Under the pieces are notes generated by a model. It worked only from the letters and a program-made list of their open reading frames with translations. It was not told the DNA's origin and made no database searches. The position numbers were made by a program, and so were the translations under genes. Shown here in pieces: positions 1 through 8,909 of a stretch of DNA of 64,000 bases; within the stretch, counting starts at the first letter, position 1, and each line of letters opens with the position of its first letter. Origin of the DNA: Thalassobacter stenotrophicus (GTDB lineage: Bacteria; Pseudomonadota; Alphaproteobacteria; Rhodobacterales; Rhodobacteraceae); NCBI RefSeq assembly GCF_001458315.1, contig NZ_CYRX01000025.1, positions 186,001 to 250,000 of the forward strand. The letters run 5' to 3'.

Positions 1-1533
1 GAAGGTCGCGTCGACCTCAAAGAATTCGCAAACCCCGGTGAAGCACCCGAAGTCGCTGTTGGCGACGAAGTGGAAGTGTACCTGCGCACCGTGGAAAACG
101 CTCGTGGTGAGGCAGTTCTGTCCCGCGAAATGGCGCGCCGCGAAGAAGCTTGGGATCGTCTGGAGAAAGCCTACGGCGCCGAAGAGCGTGTCGAAGGTGC
201 AATCTTCGGTCGCGTCAAAGGCGGCTTCACGGTTGACCTCGGCGGTGCAGTGGCATTCCTGCCCGGCTCCCAGGTTGACGTGCGCCCCGTGCGTGATGCT
301 GGCCCATTGATGGGTCTCAAGCAGCCGTTCCAAATCCTCAAGATGGACCGTCGCCGTGGCAACATCGTTGTTTCGCGTCGTGCAATCCTTGAAGAATCCC
401 GTGCCGAGCAGCGCGCAGAAGTCATCGGCAACTTGGCCGAAGGTCAAGCGGTTGACGGTGTCGTCAAAAACATCACCGAGTACGGCGCATTTGTCGACCT
501 TGGCGGCGTTGACGGCCTGCTGCACGTCACCGACATGGCATGGCGCCGCGTGAACGATCCACGCGAAGTGCTCTCCATCGGTGAGACGATCAAGGTGCAA
601 GTCATCAAGATCAACAAAGACACGCACCGCATCAGCCTCGGCATGAAGCAGTTGCAAGAGGACCCATGGAACCTGGTGGAAGCCAAGTACCCACTGGAAT
701 CCAACCACACTGGCCGCGTCACGAACATCACCGACTACGGTGCATTCGTCGAGCTGGAGCCCGGTGTCGAAGGCCTCGTGCACGTCTCCGAGATGTCCTG
801 GACCAAGAAAAACGTCCACCCCGGCAAGATCGTCTCCACCTCGCAAGAGGTCGAAGTCATGGTGCTGGAAATCGACAGCGCGAAGCGTCGCGTCTCGCTT
901 GGTCTCAAGCAGACAATGCGCAACCCATGGGAAGTGTTCGCTGAAACACACCCCGAGGGCACGCAGGTCGAAGGCGAAGTCAAGAACATCACCGAATTCG
1001 GCCTGTTCGTGGGTCTGCCCGGCGACATCGACGGCATGGTTCACCTGTCCGACCTCACGTGGGAAGGCCGTGGCGAAGACGTCATCGGCGACTACCGCAA
1101 GGGCGACATGGTCAATGCAGTTGTGTCCGAAGTCGACGTTGAGAAAGAGCGCATCTCGCTCTCGATCAAAGCAGCGGATGGCGACCCCTTTGCGGAAGCT
1201 GTTGGCGGCGTGAAGCGCGGTTCGATCATTACTGTCGAAGTGACCAAGATCGAAGAAGGCGGCATCGAAGTTGCGTACGAAGGCATGACGTCCTTCATCC
1301 GCCGCTCGGATCTGTCGCGTGACCGTGCCGAGCAGCGCCCTGAGCGTTTCGGCGTGGGCGACAAGCTCGACGTGCGCGTGACCAACGTGGACAACAAGTC
1401 CCGTCGTCTGGGTCTGTCGATCAAAGCCCGCGAAATCGCAGAAGAGAAAGAGGCCGTCGAACAGTATGGTTCCTCCGACTCCGGTGCATCGCTCGGCGAT
1501 ATCCTCGGCGCAGCCCTCAAGGGCGACGAGTAA
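1..1533 (+). CDS. rpsA: 30S ribosomal protein S1 (5' end outside window)
   Basis: Binds mRNA on the 30S subunit and helps initiation. The frame is open from base 1, so the gene is truncated at its 5' side: about 510 codons are present, against roughly 557-560 in alphaproteobacterial S1, so about 50 N-terminal residues are missing. Repeated S1 (OB-fold) modules are visible through recurring 'VKNITEYGAFVDLGG', 'VTNITDYGAFVELEPG' and 'VKNITEFGLFVGLPG' segments, each followed by a 'G(L/M)(V/L)H(V/L)S(E/D)' strand. The gene ends in a Gly/Asp-rich tail and is followed by a strong terminator. Identity is not in doubt. Confidence 0.97.
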   Translation, partial: EGRVDLKEFANPGEAPEVAVGDEVEVYLRTVENARGEAVLSREMARREEAWDRLEKAYGAEERVEGAIFGRVKGGFTVDLGGAVAFLPGSQVDVRPVRDAGPLMGLKQPFQILKMDRRRGNIVVSRRAILEESRAEQRAEVIGNLAEGQAVDGVVKNITEYGAFVDLGGVDGLLHVTDMAWRRVNDPREVLSIGETIKVQVIKINKDTHRISLGMKQLQEDPWNLVEAKYPLESNHTGRVTNITDYGAFVELEPGVEGLVHVSEMSWTKKNVHPGKIVSTSQEVEVMVLEIDSAKRRVSLGLKQTMRNPWEVFAETHPEGTQVEGEVKNITEFGLFVGLPGDIDGMVHLSDLTWEGRGEDVIGDYRKGDMVNAVVSEVDVEKERISLSIKAADGDPFAEAVGGVKRGSIITVEVTKIEEGGIEVAYEGMTSFIRRSDLSRDRAEQRPERFGVGDKLDVRVTNVDNKSRRLGLSIKAREIAEEKEAVEQYGSSDSGASLGDILGAALKGDE

Positions 1534-1556
1534 GTCTTACCGGACTGAAGAAATTA

Positions 1557-1593
1557 AAGGGGTCCCGCTGGCAACGGCGGGGCCCTTTTTCTT
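1557..1593 (+). terminator. Rho-independent terminator of rpsA
   Basis: A GC-rich hairpin (GGGTCCCGC paired with GCGGGGCCC, loop about TGGCAAC) is followed by TTTTTCTTT, about 25 bases after the rpsA stop codon. Confidence 0.9.
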
Positions 1594-1727
1594 TGAAAAA
1601 TGAGGGATTTGCGGCGCGGGTGCGTGATGGGAATACAATCATGAATTGACGCGGCTGGGCCAATTCGCTTTTAGATAATAAATCGATGCTATATGCAGCG
1701 TACCGAAGCACTAAAAAAAGCAGGCAC

Positions 1728-2759
1728 ATGTTAAATACCGCTGAGACGTCGCGCCCCCAGACCGAAACAAAGCCGGCCCGGGACTGGGTTAAAACACTTG
1801 CCAAATATCGCGAGCCGAACATGTCGCGCAGTTCCTTTGAACTTGCGGTGACGGTGGGTCCGTTTTTGATGCTGTGGGTTCTTGCGTGGTACGCAATGTC
1901 CTACAGCTATTGGCTGACGCTGATGATTTCGTTGGTAAATTCCGCGTTTCTGCTGCGGTTGTTCTGTATTCAGCACGACTGTGGGCATGGCTCGTTCTTT
2001 GCGAACCGCACTGTAAACGATTGGCTGGGGCGCGTGATCGGGGTGTTCACGCTGACGCCTTATGATGTGTGGCGCCGGTCGCATTCCATTCATCATAGTG
2101 CGGCAGGTAATCTTGCACGCCGCGGTATCGGGGATGTCGCGACTCTGACAGTTGCTGAATACCATGCGCTGCCGCCGTTGAACCGGATGATGTATCGCCT
2201 GTACCGGAACCCCATTGTTCTGTTCTGCCTTGGGCCTGGATACTTGTTCTTTATCCAAAACCGGCTGCCGCTAGGCCTAATGGGGCACGTCAAATACTGG
2301 GTAAGCGCGATGCTTACGAACCTAGCGATCGTCGCTTGGGTTGCCCTTTTGGTGTATTTCGGCGGGCTCGTTCCGGTGGTTCTGATCTTCTTGCCGTCGA
2401 CACTGTTGGCCGCAACCGCTGGGGTTTGGCTGTTCTACGTCCAACACCAGTTTGAAACGACACATTGGGAAGTCGAAGAAAGCTGGGACCTGCACGACGC
2501 AGCCCTGCATGGCAGCTCGCAATACATGTTGCCCCCGGTTTTGCAGTGGCTGAGTGCGAACATCGGCATCCACCACGTACATCACCTTTATAGCCGCATC
2601 CCGTTCTACAGGCTCCCAGAAGTCATCCGAGATCACGGTGAACTGGCTGAGATCAACCGTATGACAATCCGCGAAAGCCTAGCTTGCGTGCGTTTGCACC
2701 TGTGGGATGAAAAGGCAAAGCGTCTTGTGTCCTTTGCACAGGTTCGCGCACCAGCCTAG
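1728..2759 (+). CDS. membrane fatty acid desaturase
   Basis: Predicted di-iron acyl-lipid desaturase of the FA_desaturase family (delta-9/delta-12 type), introducing double bonds into membrane fatty acids. In the 343-residue form the three histidine boxes are HDCGH at 83-87, HSIHH at 119-123 and HHVHH at 282-286, with hydrophobic helices at about 40-80, 180-200 and 210-240. I chose the ATG at 1728, 42 bases inside a possible ATG at 1686; both have poor Shine-Dalgarno sequences (AGCAGG before 1728), so the start is uncertain. The gene sits alone between rpsA and ihfB, which are usually adjacent in this group, suggesting an inserted gene. Substrate regiospecificity cannot be read from sequence. 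Confidence 0.9.
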   Translation: MLNTAETSRPQTETKPARDWVKTLAKYREPNMSRSSFELAVTVGPFLMLWVLAWYAMSYSYWLTLMISLVNSAFLLRLFCIQHDCGHGSFFANRTVNDWLGRVIGVFTLTPYDVWRRSHSIHHSAAGNLARRGIGDVATLTVAEYHALPPLNRMMYRLYRNPIVLFCLGPGYLFFIQNRLPLGLMGHVKYWVSAMLTNLAIVAWVALLVYFGGLVPVVLIFLPSTLLAATAGVWLFYVQHQFETTHWEVEESWDLHDAALHGSSQYMLPPVLQWLSANIGIHHVHHLYSRIPFYRLPEVIRDHGELAEINRMTIRESLACVRLHLWDEKAKRLVSFAQVRAPA

Positions 2760-2770
2760 GCAAGTGCCTT

Positions 2771-2797
2771 GGGCTGCGCGCGGTCGTCGCGCGGCCC
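2771..2797 (+). terminator. GC-rich hairpin after desaturase
   Basis: GGGCTGCGCG (2771-2780) pairs with CGCGCGGCCC (2788-2797) over 10 bp including one G.T pair, loop 7 nt, 12 bases after the desaturase stop. No T-run follows, so terminator function is inferred only from position. Confidence 0.5.
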
Positions 2798-2828
2798 CTG
2801 CTGAGCGGTGAACTGGAGGGCGACTCAC

Positions 2829-2954
2829 ATGGCTGTGATTCTCCCTTTTGACGCCTCAGCGTTCACTGAGATGCCTAGATTTGCTCCCCTAGTGGTTGTA
2901 TTTGCAGGCAAACCCCTGCGGAACGGCAATTTTTCGGCCCTAAACTTCCATTAG
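2829..2954 (+). CDS. possible small protein, 41 codons, doubtful
   Basis: An ATG frame of 41 codons preceded by a good Shine-Dalgarno (GGAGGG at 2815-2820, 8 bases before the ATG). The peptide begins MAVILPFDASAF and has no motif I recognise. It lies in the 293-bp gap between the desaturase and ihfB, and its 3' end falls in a nested inverted repeat. It could be a leader peptide, a real small protein, or chance. The ribosome binding site is the only positive evidence. Confidence 0.25.
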   Translation: MAVILPFDASAFTEMPRFAPLVVVFAGKPLRNGNFSALNFH

Positions 2955-2963
2955 GGCGTTCCG
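2919..2963. repeat. nested inverted repeat upstream of ihfB
   Basis: Inner arms GCCCTAA (2937-2943) and TTAGGGC (2951-2957) enclose a 7-nt loop; outer arms CGGAACG (2919-2925) and CGTTCCG (2957-2963) are also perfect but share base 2957 with the inner arm, so the two pairings compete at one base. No T-run follows. It lies about 90 bases before ihfB and could be an operator or an RNA structure. Confidence 0.5.
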
Positions 2964-3052
2964 TTAACACGTCAATAATGTCTAAAGTGTTGCAGCAGGA
3001 CGGGTTCTATTGATCGAACCTCGCCTGGGGTGACTTTGGGAGGACACACCAC

Positions 3053-3340
3053 ATGATACGCTCTGAGCTCATTCAAAAAATTGCAGATGAAAACCCCCAT
3101 CTGTACCAACGGGACGTGGAGCGGATTGTGAACACGATCTTCGAAGAAATCATCGAGGCTATGGCCGATGGTGACCGGGTTGAGCTTCGTGGCTTTGGTG
3201 CATTCTCTGTGAAAAAGCGCGATGCACGTTTGGGGCGTAACCCCCGGACCGGTGACGCCGTCGAGGTTGAAGAAAAGCATGTGCCATTCTTCAAAACCGG
3301 CAAGCTGTTGCGCGATCGTTTGAACGGACATGAGGACTAA
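3053..3340 (+). CDS. ihfB: integration host factor subunit beta
   Basis: DNA-bending nucleoid protein that forms a heterodimer with IhfA. The 95-residue protein has the full HU/IHF fold: an N-terminal helical part starting [11 protein letters not shown], then '[17 protein letters not shown]' and the DNA-intercalating arm with 'GRNPRTG' near residues 62-68. Length is typical. Shine-Dalgarno GGGAGG lies about 10 bases before the ATG. lapA follows after 3 bases, so the two are translated together. Confidence 0.97.
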   Translation: MIRSELIQKIADENPHLYQRDVERIVNTIFEEIIEAMADGDRVELRGFGAFSVKKRDARLGRNPRTGDAVEVEEKHVPFFKTGKLLRDRLNGHED

Positions 3341-3343
3341 GAT

Positions 3344-3694
3344 ATGCGCCTAATCCGCTACGCAGTGTTGGCCGTTATCGCGATTTGCCTGTTGGTGATC
3401 GCGCTTGCGAACCGGGGGGAAGTGACCCTCAACCTGCTGCCTGGCGAATTGTTGCAATTCTGGCCCTTCGCGAACTCTGTCACAGTCCCGCTCTATGCGG
3501 TGATATTTGCGGGCATCGCGATGGGTGTGCTTTTGGGCTTCGTGTGGGAATGGGTGCGTGAGCATAAGCACCGCGCAGAAGCCTCCCGCGCCAAGAAGGA
3601 AGCTGCGAAGCTTCAGCGCGAGATTAAGAAGGTCCAAAAGGCCGATGGCACGACGGCGGATGACGTTCTGGCTATTGTGGATGGGACGCGCTAG
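3344..3694 (+). CDS. lapA: LapA domain (DUF1049) inner membrane protein
   Basis: Small inner-membrane protein of the LapA/DUF1049 family; in E. coli LapA works with LapB in control of lipopolysaccharide assembly. The 116-residue sequence shows the expected layout: one N-terminal helix (about 5-22), a short periplasmic segment with '[15 protein letters not shown]'-like character, a second helix (about 47-68), then a basic cytoplasmic coiled coil rich in Lys, Ala and Glu. It sits between ihfB and trpF, a conserved arrangement. The start overlaps the Shine-Dalgarno placed in the ihfB tail (GAGGA). The symbol follows the family name; no lapB is in the window. Confidence 0.85.
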   Translation: MRLIRYAVLAVIAICLLVIALANRGEVTLNLLPGELLQFWPFANSVTVPLYAVIFAGIAMGVLLGFVWEWVREHKHRAEASRAKKEAAKLQREIKKVQKADGTTADDVLAIVDGTR

Positions 3695-3702
3695 GCCGGG
3701 CC

Positions 3703-4350
3703 ATGCCAACTGATATTCGTGTAAAGATCTGCGGCTTGTGCCGCCCCGAGGACGTGACTGCCGTAGCAGACGCAGGCGCCTCGTATGGTGGCTTCGTTTT
3801 CTTTCCCAAGTCGCCGCGGAACGTTTCAATCGCTCAGGCGCGGGACCTCGCGCTGGGTGCGCCGGTGGGCTTGGCTAAGGTTGCCTTGGTGGTGAACGCG
3901 GATGATGCCATGTTGGACGCGATCACCGCAGAGGTGCCGCTGGATATGCTGCAATTACACGGCTCCGAAAGCCCTGCGCGCGTGGCCGAGGTCAAGGCGC
4001 GCTATGGTCTGCCTGTGATGAAAGCTGTGGGCGTCGGTGGTCCCGAAGATTTAGCGGCGATCGACGTTTATGCCGAAGTGGCCGATCAGTTGTTGATCGA
4101 CGCAAAGCCGCCCAAAGGGGCGGACCTGCCGGGCGGCAATGGCCTGGCGTTTGATTGGCAGCTGCTCGCGGGGCGCAAATACTGGTCCGTGCCGTGGATG
4201 CTGGCAGGGGGGCTGACGCCCCACAACGCCGCCGAAGCCGTCTTGCGGACCGGCACCCGACAGTTGGATGTATCATCCGGTGTCGAAAGCGCCCCGGGCG
4301 TCAAAGATGCCGCGCAAATCGCCGCTTTTGTAGCGGCCGCACAGGCCTAA
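3703..4350 (+). CDS. trpF: phosphoribosylanthranilate isomerase
   Basis: Third enzyme of tryptophan synthesis, converting N-(5-phosphoribosyl)anthranilate to CdRP. The 215-residue TIM barrel begins with the family signature 'VKICGL' (catalytic Cys) and retains 'VALVVNADD', 'LQLHGSE' and the phosphate-binding 'AGGLTPHN' and 'DVSSGVES' loops. It is eight bases after lapA and 106 bases before trpB, so trpF and trpB probably share a transcript. trpA is not in the window. Confidence 0.97.
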   Translation: MPTDIRVKICGLCRPEDVTAVADAGASYGGFVFFPKSPRNVSIAQARDLALGAPVGLAKVALVVNADDAMLDAITAEVPLDMLQLHGSESPARVAEVKARYGLPVMKAVGVGGPEDLAAIDVYAEVADQLLIDAKPPKGADLPGGNGLAFDWQLLAGRKYWSVPWMLAGGLTPHNAAEAVLRTGTRQLDVSSGVESAPGVKDAAQIAAFVAAAQA

Positions 4351-4378
4351 ACTAGGGCACAAAACTCCCGAATATTGC

Positions 4379-4397
4379 GACCAGTTCACTGCTGGTC
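4379..4397 (+). repeat. small hairpin between trpF and trpB
   Basis: GACCAG (4379-4384) and CTGGTC (4392-4397) form a 6-bp stem with a 7-nt loop in the 106-bp trpF-trpB spacer. No T-run and no obvious Trp-rich leader peptide, so attenuation is not supported. Confidence 0.3.
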
Positions 4398-4456
4398 CCT
4401 TGCCCCCTCGTGCCCGCTGCCCTACACCCAATTCAACGCGCAACGGGGAGACGACC

Positions 4457-5689
4457 ATGGCCGAAGATTTCGTGAATTCCTACTTCACCGGACCTGATGA
4501 AAATGGTCGCTTTGGCGACTTTGGGGGGCGTTTCGTATCCGAGACGCTGATGCCGCTGATCCTAGAGCTGGAAGCTCAGTATGAGCACGCCAAGACTGAC
4601 GACAGTTTCTGGGCCGAGATGCACCACCTGTGGACCCATTACGTGGGTCGGCCCAGCCCGCTTTATCATGCAGAGCGGCTGACCGAGATGCTGGGCGGGG
4701 CCAAGATTTACCTCAAGCGGGATGAGCTGAACCACACCGGCGCGCACAAGATTAACAACGTTCTGGGGCAGATCATTCTGGCCCGTCGCATGGGCAAGAC
4801 ACGTATCATTGCCGAAACTGGCGCGGGTCAGCACGGCGTTGCGACCGCGACGGTTTGCGCGAAATTTGGTCTCAAGTGTGTGGTTTACATGGGCGCGCAC
4901 GACGTGGAACGTCAGGCACCAAACGTGTTCCGCATGCGGCTTTTGGGAGCGGAAGTTATCCCAGTGACCTCTGGCCGTGGCACGCTCAAGGACGCGATGA
5001 ACGACGCGCTGCGCGATTGGGTGACCAATGTGGCCGACACGTTCTATTGTATTGGTACCGTCGCGGGGCCGCATCCGTACCCCGCCATGGTCCGCGATTT
5101 TCAGGCCATTATCGGTCAGGAAACGCGTGAACAGATCATGCAAGCCGAGGGGCGTCTGCCCGACACGATCATCGCGGCCATCGGTGGTGGCTCGAACGCG
5201 ATGGGCCTGTTCTACCCGTTCCTCGACGACAAAGATGTTGCGATCATCGGGGTTGAGGCTGGCGGCAAGGGCGTCAACGAAAAGATGGAGCATTGCGCGT
5301 CGCTTACTGGTGGACGTCCCGGCGTTTTGCACGGCAACCGGACATACCTTCTGCAAGATGACGATGGCCAAATCCTCGAAGGGTTTTCGATCTCGGCGGG
5401 GTTGGATTATCCCGGCATCGGACCAGAGCACGCTTGGCTGCATGATATTGGTCGCGCTCAATACGTGTCGATTACGGATGTTGAGGCGCTGGACGCGTTC
5501 CAAGTCTGTTGTGCGCAAGAGGGGATTATCCCCGCGCTTGAGCCGTCTCATGCCTTGGCACACGTCCTCAAGATTGCGCCGACCCTGCCCAAAGACCACC
5601 TGTTGGTCATGAACATGTGCGGTCGCGGTGATAAGGATATCTTTACGGTAGCTGCCGCCTTGGGCATGGAAATGAACAACGGCGCCTAG
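4457..5689 (+). CDS. trpB: tryptophan synthase beta chain
   Basis: PLP enzyme joining indole and L-serine to make tryptophan. The 410-residue protein carries the PLP lysine in '[10 protein letters not shown]' (Lys98), the substrate motif '[11 protein letters not shown]' and the phosphate loop 'GGGSNAMG'. I chose the ATG at 4457 because GGGGAG lies just upstream and the protein then starts at the usual place; an upstream in-frame start would add 19 atypical residues. It is the last gene of the rpsA-to-trpB stretch and is followed by a perfect 15-bp hairpin. Confidence 0.98.
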   Translation: MAEDFVNSYFTGPDENGRFGDFGGRFVSETLMPLILELEAQYEHAKTDDSFWAEMHHLWTHYVGRPSPLYHAERLTEMLGGAKIYLKRDELNHTGAHKINNVLGQIILARRMGKTRIIAETGAGQHGVATATVCAKFGLKCVVYMGAHDVERQAPNVFRMRLLGAEVIPVTSGRGTLKDAMNDALRDWVTNVADTFYCIGTVAGPHPYPAMVRDFQAIIGQETREQIMQAEGRLPDTIIAAIGGGSNAMGLFYPFLDDKDVAIIGVEAGGKGVNEKMEHCASLTGGRPGVLHGNRTYLLQDDDGQILEGFSISAGLDYPGIGPEHAWLHDIGRAQYVSITDVEALDAFQVCCAQEGIIPALEPSHALAHVLKIAPTLPKDHLLVMNMCGRGDKDIFTVAAALGMEMNNGA

Positions 5690-5701
5690 GCTTCAAACGA
5701 A

Positions 5702-5737
5702 TTGCAGGGTCCATCAGGCGAGTGATGGACCCTGCAA
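5702..5737 (+). terminator. perfect 15-bp hairpin after trpB
   Basis: TTGCAGGGTCCATCA (5702-5716) and TGATGGACCCTGCAA (5723-5737) are perfect complements around the 6-nt loop GGCGAG. It lies between convergent genes (trpB and the DUF2237 gene). There is no T-run on either side, so it may act by blocking or stabilising 3' ends. Confidence 0.6.
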
Positions 5738-5825
5738 CAGGCGCAAGCCTCAGATATCAAACCAGGCTATCCCGGTTGATACGTTCGACTGTACCCACGC
5801 AACCCAAGGTTGCAATCCACCAAAA

Positions 5826-6209
5826 TCAAATAATTGAATATTGCTCGAGGATCTCGAGAGGCACGATTTCCGTCGCGGCGAGGTGCGTGCTTGCTAGTTT
5901 TACGTGCGGTGCAACGCCTTCATCGTGTGCCTGCATGAACCGCGTGGCGCACAAGCACCATTGATCACCGGCTTTGAGACCTGGAAAATTGAACTCTGGG
6001 CGTGGGGTGCTTAGATCATTTCCAAGGTATTTCGAATAGGCCAAAAACGCATCTGTCATCACGGCACAAACCGTGTGACTGCCTCTGTCCAGCAAAGACG
6101 TATCGCAGCACCCGTTGCGATAGAACCCGGTCACAGGGTCAAGTGAGCAGGCCTGCAATGTCTCCCCCAAGACGTTGGTCGAGGGAAATGGATCGGTTTG
6201 ATTTACCAT
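5826..6209 (-). CDS. DUF2237 family protein
   Basis: 127-residue protein of the DUF2237 family; the function is not established. Family hallmarks visible are 'NVLGETLQACS', 'DPVTGFYRNGCC', 'DRGSHTVCAVMT' and 'GDQWCLCA', i.e. a set of conserved cysteines (including an adjacent pair) that suggests metal or redox chemistry; that is inference. Shine-Dalgarno AAGGAA lies about 7 bases upstream. It follows the DUF2332 gene after 18 bases on the same strand and is probably last in a pth-DUF2332-DUF2237 operon. Confidence 0.85.
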   Translation of the reverse strand: MVNQTDPFPSTNVLGETLQACSLDPVTGFYRNGCCDTSLLDRGSHTVCAVMTDAFLAYSKYLGNDLSTPRPEFNFPGLKAGDQWCLCATRFMQAHDEGVAPHVKLASTHLAATEIVPLEILEQYSII

Positions 6210-6227
6210 AGTATTTCCTTTTTTGTC

Positions 6228-7274
6228 TCAGGTAGGCGACGGCAGCGCCCAGTCCACCCAGCGGCCGTGAAAACATGCCCGTCCGGCGGCATAAGTCTCA
6301 TTCCCGGGCCAGCAGCGTAGCGTGAGGCAGGCCCCCGGCGCCTCTGAGCCATCAGCCTCCATTGCGAACCAGATAAGCGGATCCGCAGCCGTGGCCTTTT
6401 CGCCCGCAGCCTCAATCGCGATGCGCGCGCGGTGTTGAACAGGTGCGGGGAAATACTGCCAAGCAATCGTGTGAAAAATCAGCCGTGTAGCCGCCGGGGC
6501 GGGGAGGTCCAATTGTGCCTCGATCCAATCTGCCGCGTCGCCTGCGTCCACGTGGGCAGGGGGCAACGCCATCGCCGCGCGGGTGCGGGTCAGTCGCTCA
6601 GGCTGATCCGGCCACAGGTAAGCCAACAGTCGCAACCGATCGTCGGCCGCGTGTAGGTTGGGTGGTGCAAGGTCCACACCTCGTCGCGCCATAACAATCG
6701 GCTCTGCATTTGGCGGCAGCGCGCCGCGCCAATCGGGGGCTAACTCAACAGGGGCCCCTAGTGGGCCAAAGCGTACATTCTGCGCCTCTAACCCGTATGC
6801 GTCCCAGTGCAGGTTTAAACCCGCGCTTGCGCCCAATTCCAACAAATGCAGTGGCAGGCCAAAACGGGCGGCTGCCCACTGGCCCGCGGCCCTTACAACA
6901 GCTGCGCGGCGGATTTCGTTGGTTTGCGGAGCAGACTTCATCCAGTCGGTTAACCACGTATCATGCCCCTGAAGTGCCGCAAAAACAGCGGCCCAAAGTG
7001 TGCTATCGGCCACTTCATGGGGCGGGTACACCGCCTCTAACTCCGGGGCAATCCCGCGCAAAACAAGCGCATGCAAGCCACCCGCCAGCCGCAGTGGAAT
7101 GGACGCTCCCGCAGGCCCCACATCACCCGGCCAAGCGTACAGCTTGGCCATCATAGGCGACGTTTCTGGCGCTAATTTCTCGCTGAGTATTGTCATGAGG
7201 CGCGCCATAAACGGCGACCCCAATGCGCTGCAATGGGCCGCCTGTGCGGCGAATGCGGCGTTCAGCGGTGTCAC
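6228..7274 (-). CDS. DUF2332 domain-containing protein
   Basis: 348-residue cytoplasmic protein of the DUF2332 family, function unknown. Recognisable segments are '[20 protein letters not shown]', resembling the glycine-rich motif I of SAM-dependent methyltransferases, and '[12 protein letters not shown]' later in the chain. A methyltransferase-like fold is therefore plausible but unproven. Its start overlaps the stop of pth by 4 bases (ATGA), which indicates translational coupling. Confidence 0.8.
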   Translation of the reverse strand: MTPLNAAFAAQAAHCSALGSPFMARLMTILSEKLAPETSPMMAKLYAWPGDVGPAGASIPLRLAGGLHALVLRGIAPELEAVYPPHEVADSTLWAAVFAALQGHDTWLTDWMKSAPQTNEIRRAAVVRAAGQWAAARFGLPLHLLELGASAGLNLHWDAYGLEAQNVRFGPLGAPVELAPDWRGALPPNAEPIVMARRGVDLAPPNLHAADDRLRLLAYLWPDQPERLTRTRAAMALPPAHVDAGDAADWIEAQLDLPAPAATRLIFHTIAWQYFPAPVQHRARIAIEAAGEKATAADPLIWFAMEADGSEAPGACLTLRCWPGNETYAAGRACFHGRWVDWALPSPT

Positions 7275-7963
7275 TTGAAACGGTCCATCAGCCGCTGCAA
7301 AGGAGAGGCGCTTGGGCTATCCCTCTCGGCCTTCGCTTGCACACCAGTTGGCGCATCACTGACCTGTTTCGGCTTCGAGCCGGTTGAGGGGCGCGGCGGT
7401 GCCACACGCAAAGCCACCGCATTTGAGAACCGCGCAGGATCGCCCCCCGCCAACGCAGCCGCCCCGTCTGAGCATCCACGCAAGACATCATCCAGCCAAT
7501 CCGCCTCGGCCTTGGCAAAGTCCGACAACACATAGCCCGACACACGGTCCTTGTGCCCCGGATGGCCAATCCCCATCCGCACACGCTCATATTCGGGCCC
7601 AATATGTTGATGGATCGACCGCAGCCCATTGTGCCCCGCATGTCCGCCCCCAACCTTGATCCGCACTTTTCCGGGCGCAAGGTCCAGCTCATCATGGAAC
7701 ACCGTCACATCACCGGGCTCTAGCTTATAAAACCGCATCGCCGCACCGACAGATTGCCCGGACAGGTTCATAAACGTCTCAGGCTTCAACAGAACGACCT
7801 TCTCAGATCCAAGCCGCCCTTCACTTACACTGCCCTGAAACTTGCCCCGCCACGGCGCAAAGCCATGATCGTCCGCAATCCGATCTAGCGCCATGAATCC
7901 AATATTGTGCCGATTGTGCGCATACTTCGACCCCGGATTGCCCAACCCAACAAACAGACGCAT
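7271..7963 (-). CDS. pth: peptidyl-tRNA hydrolase
   Basis: Releases peptides from peptidyl-tRNA dropped by ribosomes. The N-terminus '[20 protein letters not shown]' contains the catalytic His (residue 19, equivalent to His20 in E. coli), and 'VFHDELDL' and '[12 protein letters not shown]' are conserved. At 230 residues it is about 35 longer than E. coli Pth, because of a Pro/Ser/Lys-rich C-terminal tail seen in other alphaproteobacteria. The Shine-Dalgarno (AAAGGA, 10 bases upstream) lies in a dispersed 21-bp element. It is downstream of rplY, a common pairing. Confidence 0.96.
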   Translation of the reverse strand: MRLFVGLGNPGSKYAHNRHNIGFMALDRIADDHGFAPWRGKFQGSVSEGRLGSEKVVLLKPETFMNLSGQSVGAAMRFYKLEPGDVTVFHDELDLAPGKVRIKVGGGHAGHNGLRSIHQHIGPEYERVRMGIGHPGHKDRVSGYVLSDFAKAEADWLDDVLRGCSDGAAALAGGDPARFSNAVALRVAPPRPSTGSKPKQVSDAPTGVQAKAERDSPSASPLQRLMDRFK

Positions 7964-7973
7964 CGCTCACCAA

Positions 7974-7994
7974 TCCTTTGTTCCAGAAATACTC
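7974..7994 (-). repeat. dispersed 21-bp element, copy 1
   Basis: On the minus strand reads GAGTATTT-CT-GGAACAAAGGA. It ends 10 bases before the pth ATG and follows a GC-rich inverted repeat (GCGAGGGC 8002-8009 with GCCCTCGC 8012-8019). Two further copies at 10281-10301 and 52897-52917 match at 19 of 21 positions. Confidence 0.75.
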
Positions 7995-8045
7995 CGGGTG
8001 CGCGAGGGCTGGCCCTCGCTCCCGCACTCTACCAAGGGCACACCC

Positions 8046-8081
8046 AAAGAAAAAGCGCGCGAGGCTGACCTCACGCGCTTT
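8046..8081 (-). terminator. Rho-independent terminator of rplY
   Basis: On the minus strand a 13-position stem (AAAGCGCGTGAGG with CCTCGCGCGCTTT, one G.T pair, loop TCAG) runs into TTCTTT, 22 bases after the rplY stop. Confidence 0.9.
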
Positions 8082-8103
8082 CAAATCTCACAGCCAGAAG
8101 CGC

Positions 8104-8736
8104 TTACGCTTCAGCAGCAGCCTCATCAGACGCTTCGTCGTCAGCTTCGTTGTCAGCGGACCGCAGCCCCGAAGGTGCAGAGATGTTTGCAATCACAAAG
8201 TCACGGTCAATCGTTGCTGTGGCGCCTGCGGGCAGGTCCACACCGGAAATCGTCAGTGTGTCACCAACGTCCGCACCTTCCAGATCAACAACGATCTTTT
8301 CGGGAATGTCGCCAGCGGTCACAGTCAGTTCGACCTCAGGACGTACAACAGTCAAAACACCGCCGCGTTTGATGCCGGGGGCTTTGTCCTCGTTGATGAA
8401 CTCAACGGGAATGAACAGCGCGATCTTGGACGTGCGACGCAGACGCATCAGGTCAACGTGTGTGGGCAGGTCTTTGACAACGTGACGCTGAACGCCGCGG
8501 CAGATGACGCGTACGTCTTCTTGGCCTTCGACCTTCAGGTTCCAAAGTGTCGACAGGAAACGGCCTGCCTTCAGCTTTTTCAACAGCTCGTTGAACGGGA
8601 TGTTGATCGCCAATGGATCAGTGCCACCACCGTAAACTACGCCCGGCACCATGCCGTCGCGGCGTGCTTGACGGGCGGCTCCCTTGCCTGTCCCCGTACG
8701 TTCGTGTGCGATAAGATCAGGAATCTCTCCGGCCAT
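8104..8736 (-). CDS. rplY: 50S ribosomal protein L25 (CTC type)
   Basis: Binds 5S rRNA in the large subunit. The 210-residue length is that of the long CTC/TL5 form: an N-terminal L25 domain (about 1-95, with '[14 protein letters not shown]') and a C-terminal beta domain (about 100-185), then an acidic Ala/Asp/Glu tail. AAGGAG lies about 7 bases before the ATG. pth follows on the same strand, but a terminator lies between, so pth may depend on read-through or its own promoter. Confidence 0.96.
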   Translation of the reverse strand: MAGEIPDLIAHERTGTGKGAARQARRDGMVPGVVYGGGTDPLAINIPFNELLKKLKAGRFLSTLWNLKVEGQEDVRVICRGVQRHVVKDLPTHVDLMRLRRTSKIALFIPVEFINEDKAPGIKRGGVLTVVRPEVELTVTAGDIPEKIVVDLEGADVGDTLTISGVDLPAGATATIDRDFVIANISAPSGLRSADNEADDEASDEAAAEA

Positions 8737-8855
8737 ATCGAATCTCCTTTAAGTTAAGGGCTTCCTCCAGGGTGCAAGCCCATGAAGGGCACGCGTTAGA
8801 CGCCATTGCCCCATTTTACAAGGCCCATACTGCCCAAACCTGCGCAAAACACTCC

Positions 8856-8888
8856 AAAAACCAAAGGGCACGCCGCAGCGCACCCTTT
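8856..8888 (-). terminator. Rho-independent terminator of lldD
   Basis: On the minus strand AAAGGG and GCG pair with CGC and CCCTTT (2x2 internal loop), followed by GGTTTTTGG, starting about 22 bases after the lldD stop. Confidence 0.75.
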
Positions 8889-8909
8889 CGCAATCCAGAT
8901 ACGGGGGGA

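Noticed and set aside
4562-5599. 345-codon open frame on the minus strand
   Set aside because: Lies wholly antisense to trpB, has no recognisable motif and arises from GC-rich codon bias.
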